Below are positions 46,310-57,393 of a DNA stretch of 64,000 nt, in pieces. Both the position numbers and the translations under genes were made by a program. The notes under the pieces were generated by a model. That model was given only the letters and a program-made list of their open reading frames with translations, made no database searches and had not been told where the DNA came from. Position 1 is the first letter of the stretch. Each line of letters starts with the position of its first letter. Source of the DNA: Pegoplata infirma (lineage: Eukaryota; Arthropoda; Insecta; Diptera; Anthomyiidae); the NCBI GenBank assembly GCA_963921195.1, contig OY992537.1, positions 16,703,125 to 16,767,124 of the forward strand. Direction: 5' to 3'.

Positions 46310-46984
46310 TATACCCTCCAACCACAGTATGGGGGTATACTCACTTTGTCATTCCGTGTGGAACGCATTGAAATATAGGTCGAAGACCCTATAAAGTATA
46401 TATTTTATTGATCAGTGATCGATTCTAAGACATTCTAGCGATGTCCGTCCGTCTGTAGAAGACACGATACAGTCCAGAATAAAAGAGCTAGACTTCCGAA
46501 GTTTGGCACGAATATGCCTTTTATTCCTAGGCAGGTTAAGTTCGGAAATGGGCAAAATCGGACCAAAGCGGGAAAAGTTCCCCTTAGAGAACTAAACCAA
46601 CCTATGAAAAATACCACTTGTTTTACATGATTTTTTGTGTTTTTGTTTAACAAATGCAACATTTTTATGCTACAGGAAGTTCAAAGTCCTGCATTTGGAC
46701 CCAGAGAACTACATAATGTCGTTTTTTGGTCCGCCCCCTTTTATGGGCGTGGAATAATTATTTTTTTTAAATAATGATAAACTTGTATTTCTTTAGTGCA
46801 GAAAGCATAAAAATGAATTTTTAAACACATATTCGAGAGGAAATTTGCAACCCCCCCCCCCCCCAATTACCACTTCCGACCCACCCCCCCAAAAAAAAAA
46901 AAAAAAACGTCCCTGCATTTTTTTTTTTGCATGTTGGAGGGTATAAAAGATTCGGCACAGCCGAATTTAACACTCTTACTTGTT
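46310..46984 (+). mobile_element. DINE-like element, family B, full length
   Basis: Head TTATACCCTCCAACCACAGT with inverted GGGGGTATAC, then TTTGTCATTCCGTGTGGAAC, TCCGTCCGTCTG, AAAATCGGACCA, CCGCCCCCTTTTATGGGCGT, a C14 run at 46851-46864 and a C-rich/A-rich stretch, and the tail CGGCACAGCCGAATTTAACA then CTTACTTGTTT. The CGGCACAGCCG stem near the 3' end followed by ACTTGTT is the arrangement expected of a Helentron-type terminus. No flanking duplication. Confidence 0.75.
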
Positions 46985-47200
46985 TAAAGGTTGTTTTAGT
47001 TATTCAAAATGGATCTGTTTCCCCTTAATCCGATTTTGCTCATCTCCGGCCTATGACCATAAGACATATTCGTGACAGACTTCAAGAGTTTAGCTATTTT
47101 ATTTTTGACTGTATCGTGTCTTCCACAGACGGCTGACGGACATCGCCAGAAGGTTTTAGAATCGATCCCTGATGGTTAATATAGAAATTGAAAATTGAAT
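46985..47200 (-). mobile_element. DINE family B fragment, opposite strand
   Basis: Read in reverse it carries the family B middle: GGGATCGATTCTAAAACC, a GTCCGTCAGCCGTCTGTGG stretch, GACACGATACAGTC, and CCGATTTTGCCC-like words. Together with 46310-46984 it forms a tail-to-tail pair. Confidence 0.55.
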
Positions 47201-47209
47201 GCTAAGAAG

Positions 47210-47485
47210 GCAATGTGCACTTTGGTACTTGTTCTATATTCTGAAATAATTGTCATAAAAACTAAATTTTTAAAATGTAGAAATCGTAACAAAAAATTCT
47301 GAAAACTTTCTTTTAGGAATTTCTGATTCTAAAATGGGATTCTAATGAAAAATTGTATTTTGGTACTTGTTCGATTTTTCAAATTAATGCTCCAAAAAAC
47401 CGAAAATTTTGAATTGAAGATCATCTAAAAAAAAACATTTAGAAAAAAGTGTTTTTTGGAAATTTTGATTCTAAAGCTACGTTCA
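47210..47485 (+). repeat. Tandem duplication of about 140 bp
   Basis: TTTGGTACTTGTTC occurs near 47220 and again near 47352. The following sequence, including the GGAATTTCTGATTCTAAA and GGAAATTTTGATTCTAAA blocks, repeats at the same offset. Two diverged units, origin unknown. Confidence 0.5.
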
Positions 47486-48782
47486 CAATGTTGGGGTCAC
47501 TTCAATCCAAAGCACAGATTGATCCCAGCAGAAATTTTGCTAAACTGACAGCAGCTTTTGGAAAGGAAACTTGAGTCAAGGAGCGCATCCAAACCTGCTA
47601 AATTCATGTAAGATTCCCTAAGGCGATATCACACGTTAGAGCGCTAGTTGGATACACCGAAAAAGCACTCTTAATGCACTGAAATTACAAGTCTTTAGAG
47701 TGCTGATTAAAGCATTATTTTATAGTGCTGATTAAGCGCTATACAGATGCAGTGAATTCATGTATCTTTTTGGAGCTCATTTAAGCAGGATATTTCTGAA
47801 ATACAATCGGAAAATCTAAACCACTATTAACTATTTTTTAAATACAATTGGAAATTCTCAAATACAATTGACTTTTTCTGAAACTCAGTTAAATATTTCT
47901 GAAATACAATTGAAAATGATTTTAACCAACCACTGAAAACATTTTTTTAGTTAATTTGTAGTATTGTTAAAAAAATTAAACATTCTTATGTAAAAAAAAA
48001 AGTTCAAAGTCATGATTACACCATTTTCACTTTTATTTCAGAAAATACAAATTTCCATTTATATTTCAGAAAATTCAATTTTTATATCAGAATTTTCCAT
48101 TAATATTTCAGAAACATTTTTTTTTATGTTTCAGAAATTTCCAACTGTATTTAAGAAATATCTATTTGTATTTCAAAATTTTATAAATATTGGAAATATA
48201 AATGAATTTTGAAATAAAAATGAACATTTTTGAAATACATAGATTTTTTTTTTTTAATAAAATTTTCTTAATAGCAATTATAAAGTTTTGAAATCCAAAT
48301 GGACATTTTTAAAATACCAATGGAATTTTCTTAAAAGCATTTAGAAAATTTTGGAAATACAAATTTAAATTTCTTGAAAACAATTGGAAATTTCTGAAAT
48401 ATAAATGTAGATTTCTGTAATATAAATGGAAGCATTTGCTGTTTTTTGGTTGGCCTATTTACCATCATTCAAAATGTGTTAATGATGTTATGATTGAAGT
48501 GTCAAGTGATGCAGTCATCTGTCTTTGTCCAAAACTCACGCTTTTTTATTCAAAAAGTGTTAAAAATAAATTCTAATATTAAACGTGTTTGAACAAATAA
48601 TTCAGCGCTAAAATTGTAATGTGCAAAAACGAGACAAAGAGAGATTAAGGAATGTTATTGTTTCTAAGGATCGTAATATTGTTCGTGTAAAATAAAAATT
48701 TTCTGTTGACGTCACACACAAAACATCTGTAATGAAATACGAACCAACTTCTGCTGTTAGTTTGTCAAGCATAGCTATAAAG

Positions 48783-48870
48783 CTATAGCCTAGATGGTAG
48801 AGTGCTAGCTTTGCAAACTGATGGAAAATTTCATGAACGTGGGTTCGATTCCAATCAGAGTCTTTTGATG
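48783..48870 (+). tRNA. tRNA-like sequence C, resembling tRNA-Ala(UGC)
   Basis: TAGCCTAGATGGTAGAGTGC and GCTTTGCAA correspond position by position to the D arm and anticodon loop of tRNA-Ala (UGC). Box B is GGGTTCGATTCC. An insertion of roughly ten bases between the anticodon stem and T arm (GAAAATTTCATGAAC) and an unpaired acceptor stem rule out a working tRNA. TTTT follows at 48862. No inverted ends could be assigned around it; the element 48933-49646 starts 60 bp downstream. Confidence 0.75.
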
Positions 48871-48932
48871 AAAAAACATATAGAAAAAAACGTCTTACAA
48901 AAATCAAACAACTTAAATCCATTGTAATTTTC

Positions 48933-49646
48933 TCCCAGTTGGCAAATGTGTCACTGAGGAAATTTCCACAGTGATTCCTTGAGGAAATGTCTTTTGGTTC
49001 TGACAAATCATATGTAAGCCTTGATGACATGTCCTAACATTGTCAGCACTGAATGTTTGCTTTAAGAGTGTGGACAATTCCTCTTAGACGTCGAAAAGGA
49101 AATGTTTTCAGAAAAGCAGTATATTAAATTAGAATATTAAATCTGGGCAACTCTTCAATTTCCAAGAAAAAAATGGCAGCATTATCGATCTATTTAAAAT
49201 AAAATCAAAATCTAACAAGTAGAATTAAAGTAATAAATAGATAAACAATTTTCAAAATAAAGTTGGGAACAGGTAGTTAGGTGTGGGACTAATAAACTGG
49301 AGGTTCCAGGTTCAAATCCAGTTGGGACTAAAAAAGGCGAAAAGTTTTTTTTAAATATGAGAAAGATAATTTATAAAGGAAAATGGATAATAGTAAAAAC
49401 TAAAGGAAATACGAAAATTTTTTGCATTTTCGCATGACCTAAGTCAGACATTTCCCCAATGAAGTCTGAGGTGACATGTCCCCAGAAGGTCAGCCCTGAC
49501 CACTGCTGACTTTGAGTGAGGACATTTTGAAAATTTGTATGAAACTGTCCTCAACCCAGTACATAGAGATGACTTGTGAATGTCAGCATTGACTGACATG
49601 TCACCGCTCCGTCACTGAGGATGGCTCGAGGACGTTGCCAACTGGG
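48933..49646 (+). mobile_element. tRNA-bearing element D, CCCAGTTGGCAA ends
   Basis: CCCAGTTGGCAA at 48933 and TTGCCAACTGGG ending 49646 are perfect inverses. The pairing resumes inward with GTCACTGAGG and CCTCAGTGAC (inverse order). Subterminal zones repeat GACATGTC, TGAGGAAATGTC and GTCAGC motifs. A tRNA-like sequence sits near the middle. Flanks CT and TA do not show a duplication. The CCCAG start resembles the 2-bp-duplication group. Confidence 0.7.
49262..49332 (+). tRNA. tRNA-like sequence D
   Basis: Box B CAGGTTCAAATCC is perfect. Box A (AGGTAGTTAGGTGTGGG) is degenerate. An anticodon-like loop CTAATAA lies at the right spacing, which would read AAU (Ile) if intact. The T stem cannot pair, because both sides read TCCAG. 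A T run follows at 49345. Isotype uncertain. Confidence 0.55.
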
Positions 49647-49689
49647 TAGAGGTGGCTACAGAAACCATCGTCTGGAATAAATCTACATT

Positions 49690-50060
49690 AAAAATAATCT
49701 TTAGAAATACAATGTTTTCTTCTTCAATCACAAACCCTTAATAAATTCTGATTAATTTTTATTAAAAAATAAAAATTGTTTTATTCGACCTTTAAAATAT
49801 TATATTTTGAGGATGTTTATTCTGGCTCGAGGTCATTATTTTCTTTGCTAATTAAAACCATGATATTCTCATAGCATAGTTTTCAAGAAAATTGTTTTTT
49901 TTTTGTTTTAAATTTATTTATGTTGGTCATTTTTGCCAGACTTAATCGACACGTGTTTAGGAATTTGTCAGATTCCATTGTCAAGATTATTTAGCAAAAA
50001 TAGGAACGATTTACTACAAAGTAGCAAACGATCTAATGACAAATTGCTTGTGCACAAACT
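49690..50060 (+). repeat. Repeat R, copy preserving an empty insertion site
   Basis: It shares GTCATTATTTTCTTTGC, TGATATTCTCATAG, TAATCGACACGTGTTT and AGATTCCATTGTCAAG with 61438-61495 plus 62206-62400. At AAAACCATGATATTC this copy is continuous where the other is split by the CCCAGCA element, so it serves as the unoccupied reference. Confidence 0.7.
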
Positions 50061-50239
50061 AAAATATTAATACATATTCGCCTCTATCCACAATGGGAAT
50101 TAGAAAGACGAAGAAATTGTACTATACCAGTAAGGCAACGATTGTCAATAACCAACTTTTATTGCATCCTCAAGAGCGCTCTTTGGAAGCTATAAAAATA
50201 TGCTGTGTCGCCAAAATCTCGATATATTTTTGCTGGGGA

Positions 50240-51572
50240 ATTTAACACTCTCTTTCACTTTCTTAAGCTCTAAATAACGTTAGCTATAACCGGCACAATT
50301 TCATTGCAATTTACAAAAAAAAAATTGAAAAAATTTCTCTATTTAAACTTTATGTGCGTAATATTACACATTTTGCGATAATTTACACAACTATAAACCA
50401 AAATTATGGTAGTAATATTATAAGCAGTTTTTAGAGTGTACTTAAGAAATGTATTTTCCAGGTTAAAAAAAAAAACATCAGATCTTCTTTTCTTTTTTTG
50501 GGATGTAACCAAAAATCAGCAATATATTTTACCCCGCAGTGATATTTTTAAATTACATGATTTTTTAAAATGCATAATAATTTTGCCATTATTTTGGTAA
50601 ATCACCTTTATACACCTTAAAATTCCACAAAATTGATTACTTTTAAAATAAACACCAACAATTTTACAATAAAGTTTATTAAAGATCGATTAAAATATAA
50701 CACACAAAATAACAGGGGTATAGGTATAATTAACGCCAAAGGGCATTGTTAACATTATTTACACATTTTTTTTTTTATTTTTCATTAATATTTTTTTACA
50801 AAAAAAAGTTGGTTAAGTACTTGAAACTACAGACTTTATAGCAGACGGAAAGATAAAGCATATCATGCTTATTGCTGTTACATATTAACCAGACCCAAAT
50901 CCGCCACAAAGGACACTTGAATTCAAAAAACATCAATATCATATTGAAATTCATGTTGATGGTGCCAATGATGTTGACGCTGATGAAGATGATGATGATG
51001 ATGACGGCGACGATGGTGATAACAATGGTGATGATGATGTAGTGGAAATACGAGTTTTTCAATTTTTAATAAACTCACAAACGCAAACTCATTAAAAATG
51101 TTGATGACAAAAGACAAGGTAACGTGGAGTAAAACTTGTTATTTTTTAGGGTTAACTTACAGATTTTAATTTATCAACTGTCTGTTAATAATGCTGCTGA
51201 TATTGCTAGTGTAAGCCGCAAAAATATTTTGCAAAAAAAAAAAAATATGCATAAATTTTAGTTAAAACATTAATTTTATCTCATAAATGTTAATTTTAAT
51301 GTTTTTAACTAAATGTTGAATTTAAATTTAAGTACCAATATTAGGTCATTCTATATGGTCATTAACCCTTAAACTACCCACAATTTTTCTTGGATTTGAA
51401 GCTTATAACGGACTTTTGTGGAAACAAAGATTTATGTTAAAAAAATTCTTCTATGCTCCACCGGATCTTTCCACCGAAAAAAACAAATCTGAAAAGTTCC
51501 TTTTGGAAATTACAATTTTAATGTTTATCTTCTGAAATAATGTTTCTAGAAACTAAAGATAAATCAAAAGAA
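50240..51572. other. AT-rich DNA with a GAT trinucleotide tract
   Basis: A DINE family B tail fragment (GAATTTAACACTCTCTTTCAC) begins at 50238. A GTTTTTAGAGTG-TA motif at 50430-50441 looks like an orphan right end of the CACTCTAAAA group. A degenerate (GAT)n run occupies 50977-51036 and would encode a His-rich string on the minus strand, but no gene context supports it. Confidence 0.5.
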
Positions 51573-52404
51573 AACAAGTAGAAAAGTTTAATTCGACTTA
51601 GCCGAATCTATGAATACCCTCCACAATGCCCTTTTTAAGTGATAGTAAATTTTATAACGTGAAAAAATAACATTTTTGATTAGAAATATTTAATTTTGTG
51701 TAAAAAAACTTTTTTTAAAAAATAATTTACTAAATTTTTTTTTTACTAAATTTTTTTTTTGAGTGTAAATTTTTATTTGAGTATAAAATTTTTTTTGAGT
51801 GTTTCTTTTTTGTTTTTGTGTAAAAAAGTTTTTAAATGGCAAAAATACGTTGTAAAATATTTTTGTGACTTACCAATGTTTTTAAAACATGTTTAACGGG
51901 TTTTCAACACGTGAATTTAAGGTGAAATTCACGGTTTTGCTAATAACTTTTGAACCACTGGACCGATTTAGCTGAAATTCAACATGAACCAGTCCAGGGG
52001 AACGACAAATATATATGCTAAGTTTCAGCATCCTTAAAAGCCTTTCGAAAGTTTGCGTGTTTTTTATCTCGTAAATTCACGAAAAACCATTGACGAAATT
52101 TAGTCTTTTGCTTATAACTTTTGAACCACTGGACCGCTTTTGCTGGATTGCAATACCAACCGAACCAGGTAAATGTCCAACATATATGCCAAACTTCAGG
52201 AGCCTCCGTAAAGTATTTCAAAAATAAGCGTGTTTTCAACAGAGACAGTCAGACTGACGGACGGACATTGCTAGATCGTCTTAAAATCGATCGAGGATTA
52301 TGAATATATATACTTTTTGGGGTCCTAGACCAATATTTCGAGGTGTTACAAACGGAATGACAAACTTATATATACCCTCTATCACTAGAGTGGAGGGTAT
52401 AAAA
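51573..52404 (-). mobile_element. DINE-like element, family C
   Basis: On the minus strand the head is TTTTTATACCCTCCACTCTA followed by the inverted GTGATAGAGGGTATATATAA. Then come GTTTGTCATTCCGTTTGTAA, GACCCCAAAAAGTATATATA and the tail with TTCGGCTAAGTCGAATTAAA and TACTTGTT. The core contains two versions of TTTTGAACCACTGGACCG (51946 and 52117). Non-coding; sister copy at 57394-58538. Confidence 0.7.
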
Positions 52405-52855
52405 ACTGCGTACTAAATTTGTTTCAACTTTATTTTCCAAAATCTGCTGATGATCCCTTAGTAGGGATGAAACAGATCTAAATAATAACAATGTTGAACA
52501 AATTTATGGAAACTCGCACTCCTATGAATCAGAAAACATGAATTTTATAGATATTAACCTCTTGATTCCAAATCTGCCTTCCAAATTTTTCTATAACGTA
52601 AGGTTTTTAAGATATTCGTGTTTGAATATTGAAAAATACGCTAATTAACACTCTTTGGGTCTCCTTTTTTTAAATATTGGCCTTTGAAAAACTCAAACTC
52701 CACTGTCAAGCTCTTATATTCTTTATAAATCACACTTAAATTTTCAAACGCGAATATCTCAAAATAGAAAAATTTGGATTGCAGTGTTGGAATCAGAAAG
52801 TCCATTTAATAGAAAATCAAGTCCTATTTTGTGAAAGCAATAAAACGAATACGTA

Positions 52856-54515
52856 CACAGAAAATAATATCGTAATTTTTTTATACCCTCCAACTACAGT
52901 ATGAGGGTATACTCACTTTGTCATTCCGTGTGTAACGCATCAAAATATCGGTCTAGGACCCCATAAAGTATATATATTTATGATCAGTGATCGATTCTAA
53001 GAATTTCTAGCGATGTCCGTCCGTCCGTCCGTCTGTCCGTCTGTCCGTCTGTCCGTCTGTAGTTAACACGATGCAGTCCAAAATAAAAGAGCTAGACTCC
53101 CTAAATTTGGCACGAATATGTCTTATGTTCCTAGGCAGGTTAAGTTCGTAAAGAAGCAAAATCGGACCAGGGGGAAAAAAGTTCCCCCTTGAAGAACTAA
53201 ACCAACCTCTGAAAAATACCATATTTTTACATGATTTTCTTTGTTTTTGTTTAACAAATACAACATTTTTATGCTGCAAGAAGTTCAAAGTCCTGCATTT
53301 GGACCCACAGAATTAGAAAATGTCGTTTTTTCGGTCCGCCCCCCTTTTATGGGCGTGGAAATTTTTTTTTTTTTAAATAATGATAAACTTGTATTTCTTT
53401 AGAGCAAAAAGTATAAGAATGAATTCTTAAACACATATTCGAGAAGAAATGCCCCCCCCCCCAATTACCACTACCGACCCCCCCCCCCCAAAAAAAAAAA
53501 TAAAACGCCCCTGCAATTTTTTTTTTTTTATTTATTTGCATGTTGGAGGGTATAACAGATTCGGCACGGCCGAATTTAACACTCTCACTTGTTTTAATTA
53601 AAAATGGATTTGATATTAAATTTAACTTCAATTAAACATTTTAATTGATTCAATTAATGTTTTAATTGAATTCTTGACTTTACTGAAAACAAAAATAAAA
53701 TAAACAAACGAAACCGGGTTTGTATGCATTAGTGTTAGTAGCCAATGAAAAAAAAAATGCAAAAAACAACAAAAAAAACTTTTGAACTATTGTTTTGTAT
53801 ATTTTGGTGGTAGCAGCCAATGAATACATAAAAACGCAGGAACAAAATTTAGTTTTATTGTTTTCTTTAAGGCGACTGGTCGTTGCGGATAAATTGTTTG
53901 CTGATAAAATTTGTACAGTTGAAACAAAAAAAAAATAATATGATGTGTTTTGCACATTGAAATATAATACAATTTTTTTTTGTTTCAACTTTACTAAAGC
54001 GACAAAAATGCATGCAATAACAAGATTTAAAAATAAAAATGTAGTTTTAAATAGTTATTGATATTTTAAAATACTACTATAATGTTTTTTTGCAAAACTA
54101 TACCAACTGTTTATATTTAATAAAGAAAAAAAATCTTAATAATAAAAAACAAAAAAATTCTATGTTTATTTATTTTAGGGCATTTTATGAAGTTTAACTT
54201 TAAAATTAAATTGAGTTGTGGTCTTTTTTCAATTAAACATTTTATGTGAATCAATAAATCTATATTATTGATTTTTAATTTTATATTATTTTTTTTTTTT
54301 TTTAGTTTATTTAATTACAATTTTAATTGGTTTTCCATTTTATTTTCAATTAAAACTTTAATTGATTCAATTAACAATTTAATTAAGTTTTAAAACTGTT
54401 TTCAAACAAAATGAGTAATTAATATGCGCATTTTCGTGATACGTCCGAAATCAATTAATTTTTTAATTGAATCAACGAATTTCGTAATTGAAATTCATTT
54501 TTATTTTTTTCTGTG
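52856..54515. mobile_element. TA-flanked element, CACAGAAAATAATATCG ends, host of a DINE
   Basis: CACAGAAAATAATATCG at 52856 and TTTTTTTCTGTG at 54515, with TA on both sides (52854-52855, 54516-54517). The interior beyond the DINE (53600-54510) is dense in TTTAATTGATTCAATTAA-type words, as in 4296-5155. Without the DINE it is about 950 bp. Confidence 0.65.
52884..53597 (+). mobile_element. DINE-like element, family B, full length
   Basis: It closely resembles 46310-46984: head TTATACCCTCCAACTACAGT, GTCCGTCCGTCCGTCTG microsatellite at 53015-53060, CCCCCCTTTTATGGGCGTGG, two C homopolymers (53452-53462 and 53478-53489), the CGGCACGGCCG stem and the tail TTTAACACTCTCACTTGTTT. It is inserted 28 bp inside the left end of the TA-flanked element. 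Confidence 0.75.
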
Positions 54516-54769
54516 TATCAGTGGACCCACAAAAGTGCTAAAAAATTGATTTTTTTGCCTTTTTAACAGCGAATATCTCAGAAACGGTACGTGCTAGAAA
54601 AATTTGGATGACAGATTTGGAATCAGGAGACCAAAATCTATAAGGACCAGTTAGACATTTCATTGGGAGGTTTTTGGTGGCGAACAGTGTTCTTTATGAG
54701 AATATCATGAATATAATTTTTGGTCTTCGAACTAAAAAATTAAAAAAGTTGAAAAAATGCAGAAGAAAA

Positions 54770-55548
54770 ACAAGTAAGAAAGTTATAGTCGGTTAAGACC
54801 GACCATATGATACCCTTCACCACCGTTTTCCGGAAAATAGGTCCCAAGTCCAAACATGGACCGATTGGATCTGTCTTTTGTTAGAAATTTATTTAGTGTA
54901 CAAAACACATACAGATCAAATGTTAGTGGTATCGGTCGAAATTTTTATATGGGGGACTAAGTCCAAAAATGGTTCAATTATATTCCGATTTGATTAGGTT
55001 ACTAAAGTACACGTTTAACACCTAAAAATAAAATTGTTATCAAATATTTAATTTTTATGAATTTTTAGGGAATTATGTGAATATCGGGAGGGTGGTTTGT
55101 ATGGGGGCTACCAGAAGGACTGACTCGATCCCTTTGAATGGTTATTCGTGCGTACAAAATTTGATCACCTGATAAATTTCAAAGCGATATCTATTATAAT
55201 ACGGTTATTAGAGTCATTTAAGCGGAACCCAAAAGGGGCGTTTGTATAGGGGCTAGGTCTTAACATGGTCCGATTTTCTCCAATTTCAATAGGCTTTGTC
55301 CTTGGGCCAAAAGATGCATAAGTTTCAAATTTGAAGGCAATTGATTGAAAATTGCGACCTTTATCGTGCTTAAACCGATAGATGGACAGACAGGCGGACA
55401 GACGGACGGACATCGCTAAATCGACTCAAAACGTAATTCTGAGTCGGTCGGTATGCTTGAAGATATGTCTAGGACCAATATTTCGGGTAGTTACAAACAT
55501 CAGCACAAAATCATTATACCCTGTACCACAGAGTGGTGTATGGTATAA
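54770..55548 (-). mobile_element. DINE-1/Helentron-like element, family A
   Basis: On the minus strand: head TATACCATACACCACTCTGT with inverted ACAGGGTATAATGA, the GATGTCCGTCCGTCTGTCC core, then CCATACAAACG, GATATTCACATAATTCCC and the tail GACCGACTATAACTTTCTTA with CTTGTT. It keeps the empty site of the 31565-32645 foldback. It lies head to head with the next copy. Confidence 0.75.
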
Positions 55549-55619
55549 TTAAATATCTAAAAATTATAGATGAGCAAATACATGGGAAATTATACTGACG
55601 GATCGCCGATTTTGTTTAT

Positions 55620-56426
55620 TATACCCTATACCACAGAGTGGTACAGGGTATAATGAGTTTGTGCTGATGTTTGTAACTACCCGAAATATTGGTCTTAGAC
55701 CTACCTTCAAGCATACCGATCGACTCAGAATTACTTTTTGAGTCGATTTAGCGATGTCCGTCCGTCCGTCTGTCCGTCGGTTTAAGCACGATATAGGTCG
55801 CAATTTTTAATCAATTAACTTTAAATTTGAAACTAAAGCATCATTTGGCCCAAGAACGAAGACTATTGAAATCGGAGAAAATCGGTCCATGTTAAGACCT
55901 AGCCCCCATACAAACGGCCCCTTTGGATTCGGCTTAAATGACTCTAATAACCGTATTATATTAGATATCGCTTTGAAATTTAGCAGGTAATCAATCATTT
56001 TGTATTCACAAATCACCATTCTAAATTTCAAAGGAATCGGGTCAGTCCTTCTGGTAGTCCTCATACAAACCACCCTCCCGATATTCACATAATTCCCTCA
56101 AAATTCCTAAAAATGGAAATATTTGATAAAAATTTAATTTTTAGGTGCTAAACGTGTACTTTAATAACCTAATCAAATCGGAATATAATTGGACCACTTT
56201 TGGACTTAGTCCCCCATATAAAAATTTCGACCGATATTCAGTTAAATCATTCCATTGACAAAAAAATAAATCAATTCCACTAAAATTTGATCTGTGTGTG
56301 TAATAAAGATCTACAAAAGACAGATTCAATCGGTCCATGTTTGGACTTGGGACCCATTTGCCGGAAAACACTGGTGTAGGGTATTATATGGTCGGTCGTG
56401 ACCGACTATAACTTTCTTATTTGTTT
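55620..56426 (+). mobile_element. DINE-1/Helentron-like element, family A
   Basis: Head ATACCCTATACCACAGAGTG with GGTACAGGGTATAATGAG, core GATGTCCGTCCGTCCGTC, then CTAGCCCCCATACAAACG, CGATATTCACATAATTCCC and tail CGTGACCGACTATAACTTTC with TTATTTGTTTT. It is about 800 bp. Together with 54770-55548 it makes an inverted pair around a spacer of about 70 bp. Confidence 0.75.
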
Positions 56427-57393
56427 TTGGTTTAAAAAAGCGCTTTTTTGACAACATTGACTTTTAGACAGTTTTTTTAAATTTTTTTGCCCGGAAACCG
56501 TAAGTTGTACAAAAAACCTTATAAAAACAATATTGTTTATAAAATTATAAATATTTAAAAGAACAAAAAAATTTTTTTTTTTTAAATTTTAACAAAAAAT
56601 TTCGAAAACCAATTTTGAATGTCCTTTTTTCCTGGGAAGGACACTATGGATTTCCAAAAACAACATTTTGTAATAAAGTTGAGAATGTCTTTTTTACACT
56701 ATTAAAATTTCAGAGGGGTGTTTTTTCGTATTAAACTGAATTAAAAATATATTTTTTTTATTGCGATATCGAAATTTTCGTTATGCTGTTTGATGCTCGT
56801 AAGTCGTCGTATATTTTACAGTTTTTTCTCTCTGCCTTACGGTAGTGCTTACAAGATGTACTACTGTAAGCGAATGTATTTAAAAATGTCTGTTTATGTT
56901 CGTAATATATCGGAAAATTTATATTTCTATCTCTGCCTTACAGTAGTGCATCTGGTATGCACTACTGTAAGGCAGAAATATCTATGTGCTGAAGACGAAG
57001 TGCTTGTGTATGCCAGAAAAATTATGAACTGCTTCCACAATCTCGACTATTTTTTGCTGGGAAATGAAGGAATTTGCATTTTTGTTTCGGAGACGTGCCT
57101 AATGGCACGTCATTTTATTAGTGCTTTTCCTGTAAGTACATATCGAGCTCGGGCTCGAATTATATTTGTTAAAAGGGTTCAAGTTGAAAAATGCAGAAGA
57201 AAAATGGAATTTCTAAAAATTATAGACATTTCTTGTATTCCAATACCGGTTTAAAACACTCCAGTCAGTGTTATCATCAGTAGGACACAAAATTAAATAT
57301 ATAAAAAAATTTAATATCTATTTATAACCCTTTTCGGGTTAAAACTCTTTAAAATTTTATCATTCAATATTCACTGAACACATTTTGTATATA
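56427..57393. other. Unclassified DNA with hairpins and a TTTTTTGCTGGG end
   Basis: Hairpins of TGCCTTACGGTAGTGC type (56834-56872) and CTGCCTTACAGTAGTGCAT with its inverse (56934-56972) precede TCTCGACTATTTTTTGCTGG (57042-57061). The same order of hairpin and terminus is seen at 30905-31048, so this is probably the right part of a related CCCAGCA element. A plus-strand frame of about 154 codons runs through the hairpins and the terminus and is not credible as a gene. Confidence 0.5.

Larger units (their letters stand above)
47524..50237 (+). mobile_element. CCCAGCAG-type element remnant with several insertions
   Basis: The left part (47524-47985) begins CCCAGCAGAAATTTTGC and follows the complete copy 61496-62205 through AAGGAAACTTGAGTCAAGG, TTAGAGCGCTAGTTGG and the TAGTATTGTTAAAAA segment. 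The right part (50150-50237) ends TTTTTGCTGGG and matches TGCATCCTCAAGAGCGCTC in that copy. Between them are TTTCTGAAATACAATTGG-type repeats (47790-48430), two tRNA-like units and a host repeat. Flanks do not match (AT left, GA right), so the two ends may come from separate elements. Confidence 0.5.
52405..54769 (-). repeat. GGAATCAGGAGACC-type repeat, split by a TA-flanked element
   Basis: Pieces at 52405-52853 and 54518-54769 share AAAAATTTGGAT, GGAATCAG and GCGAATATCTCA. A truncated copy in the opposite orientation ends the window (TTTGGTCTCCTGATTCCAAA at 63978-63997). The family is not recognised. Confidence 0.45.

Noticed and set aside
48608..49030. 140-codon minus-strand open frame
   Set aside because: It overlaps a tRNA-like sequence and the left end of the CCCAGTTGGCAA element on the opposite strand; no domain is recognisable.
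50923..51117. His-rich open frame
   Set aside because: It is a reading of a degenerate GAT trinucleotide repeat; there is no gene context.
56790..57254. 154-codon plus-strand open frame
   Set aside because: It runs through two hairpins and a TTTTTTGCTGGG transposon end, so it is a chance frame. No recognised domain.
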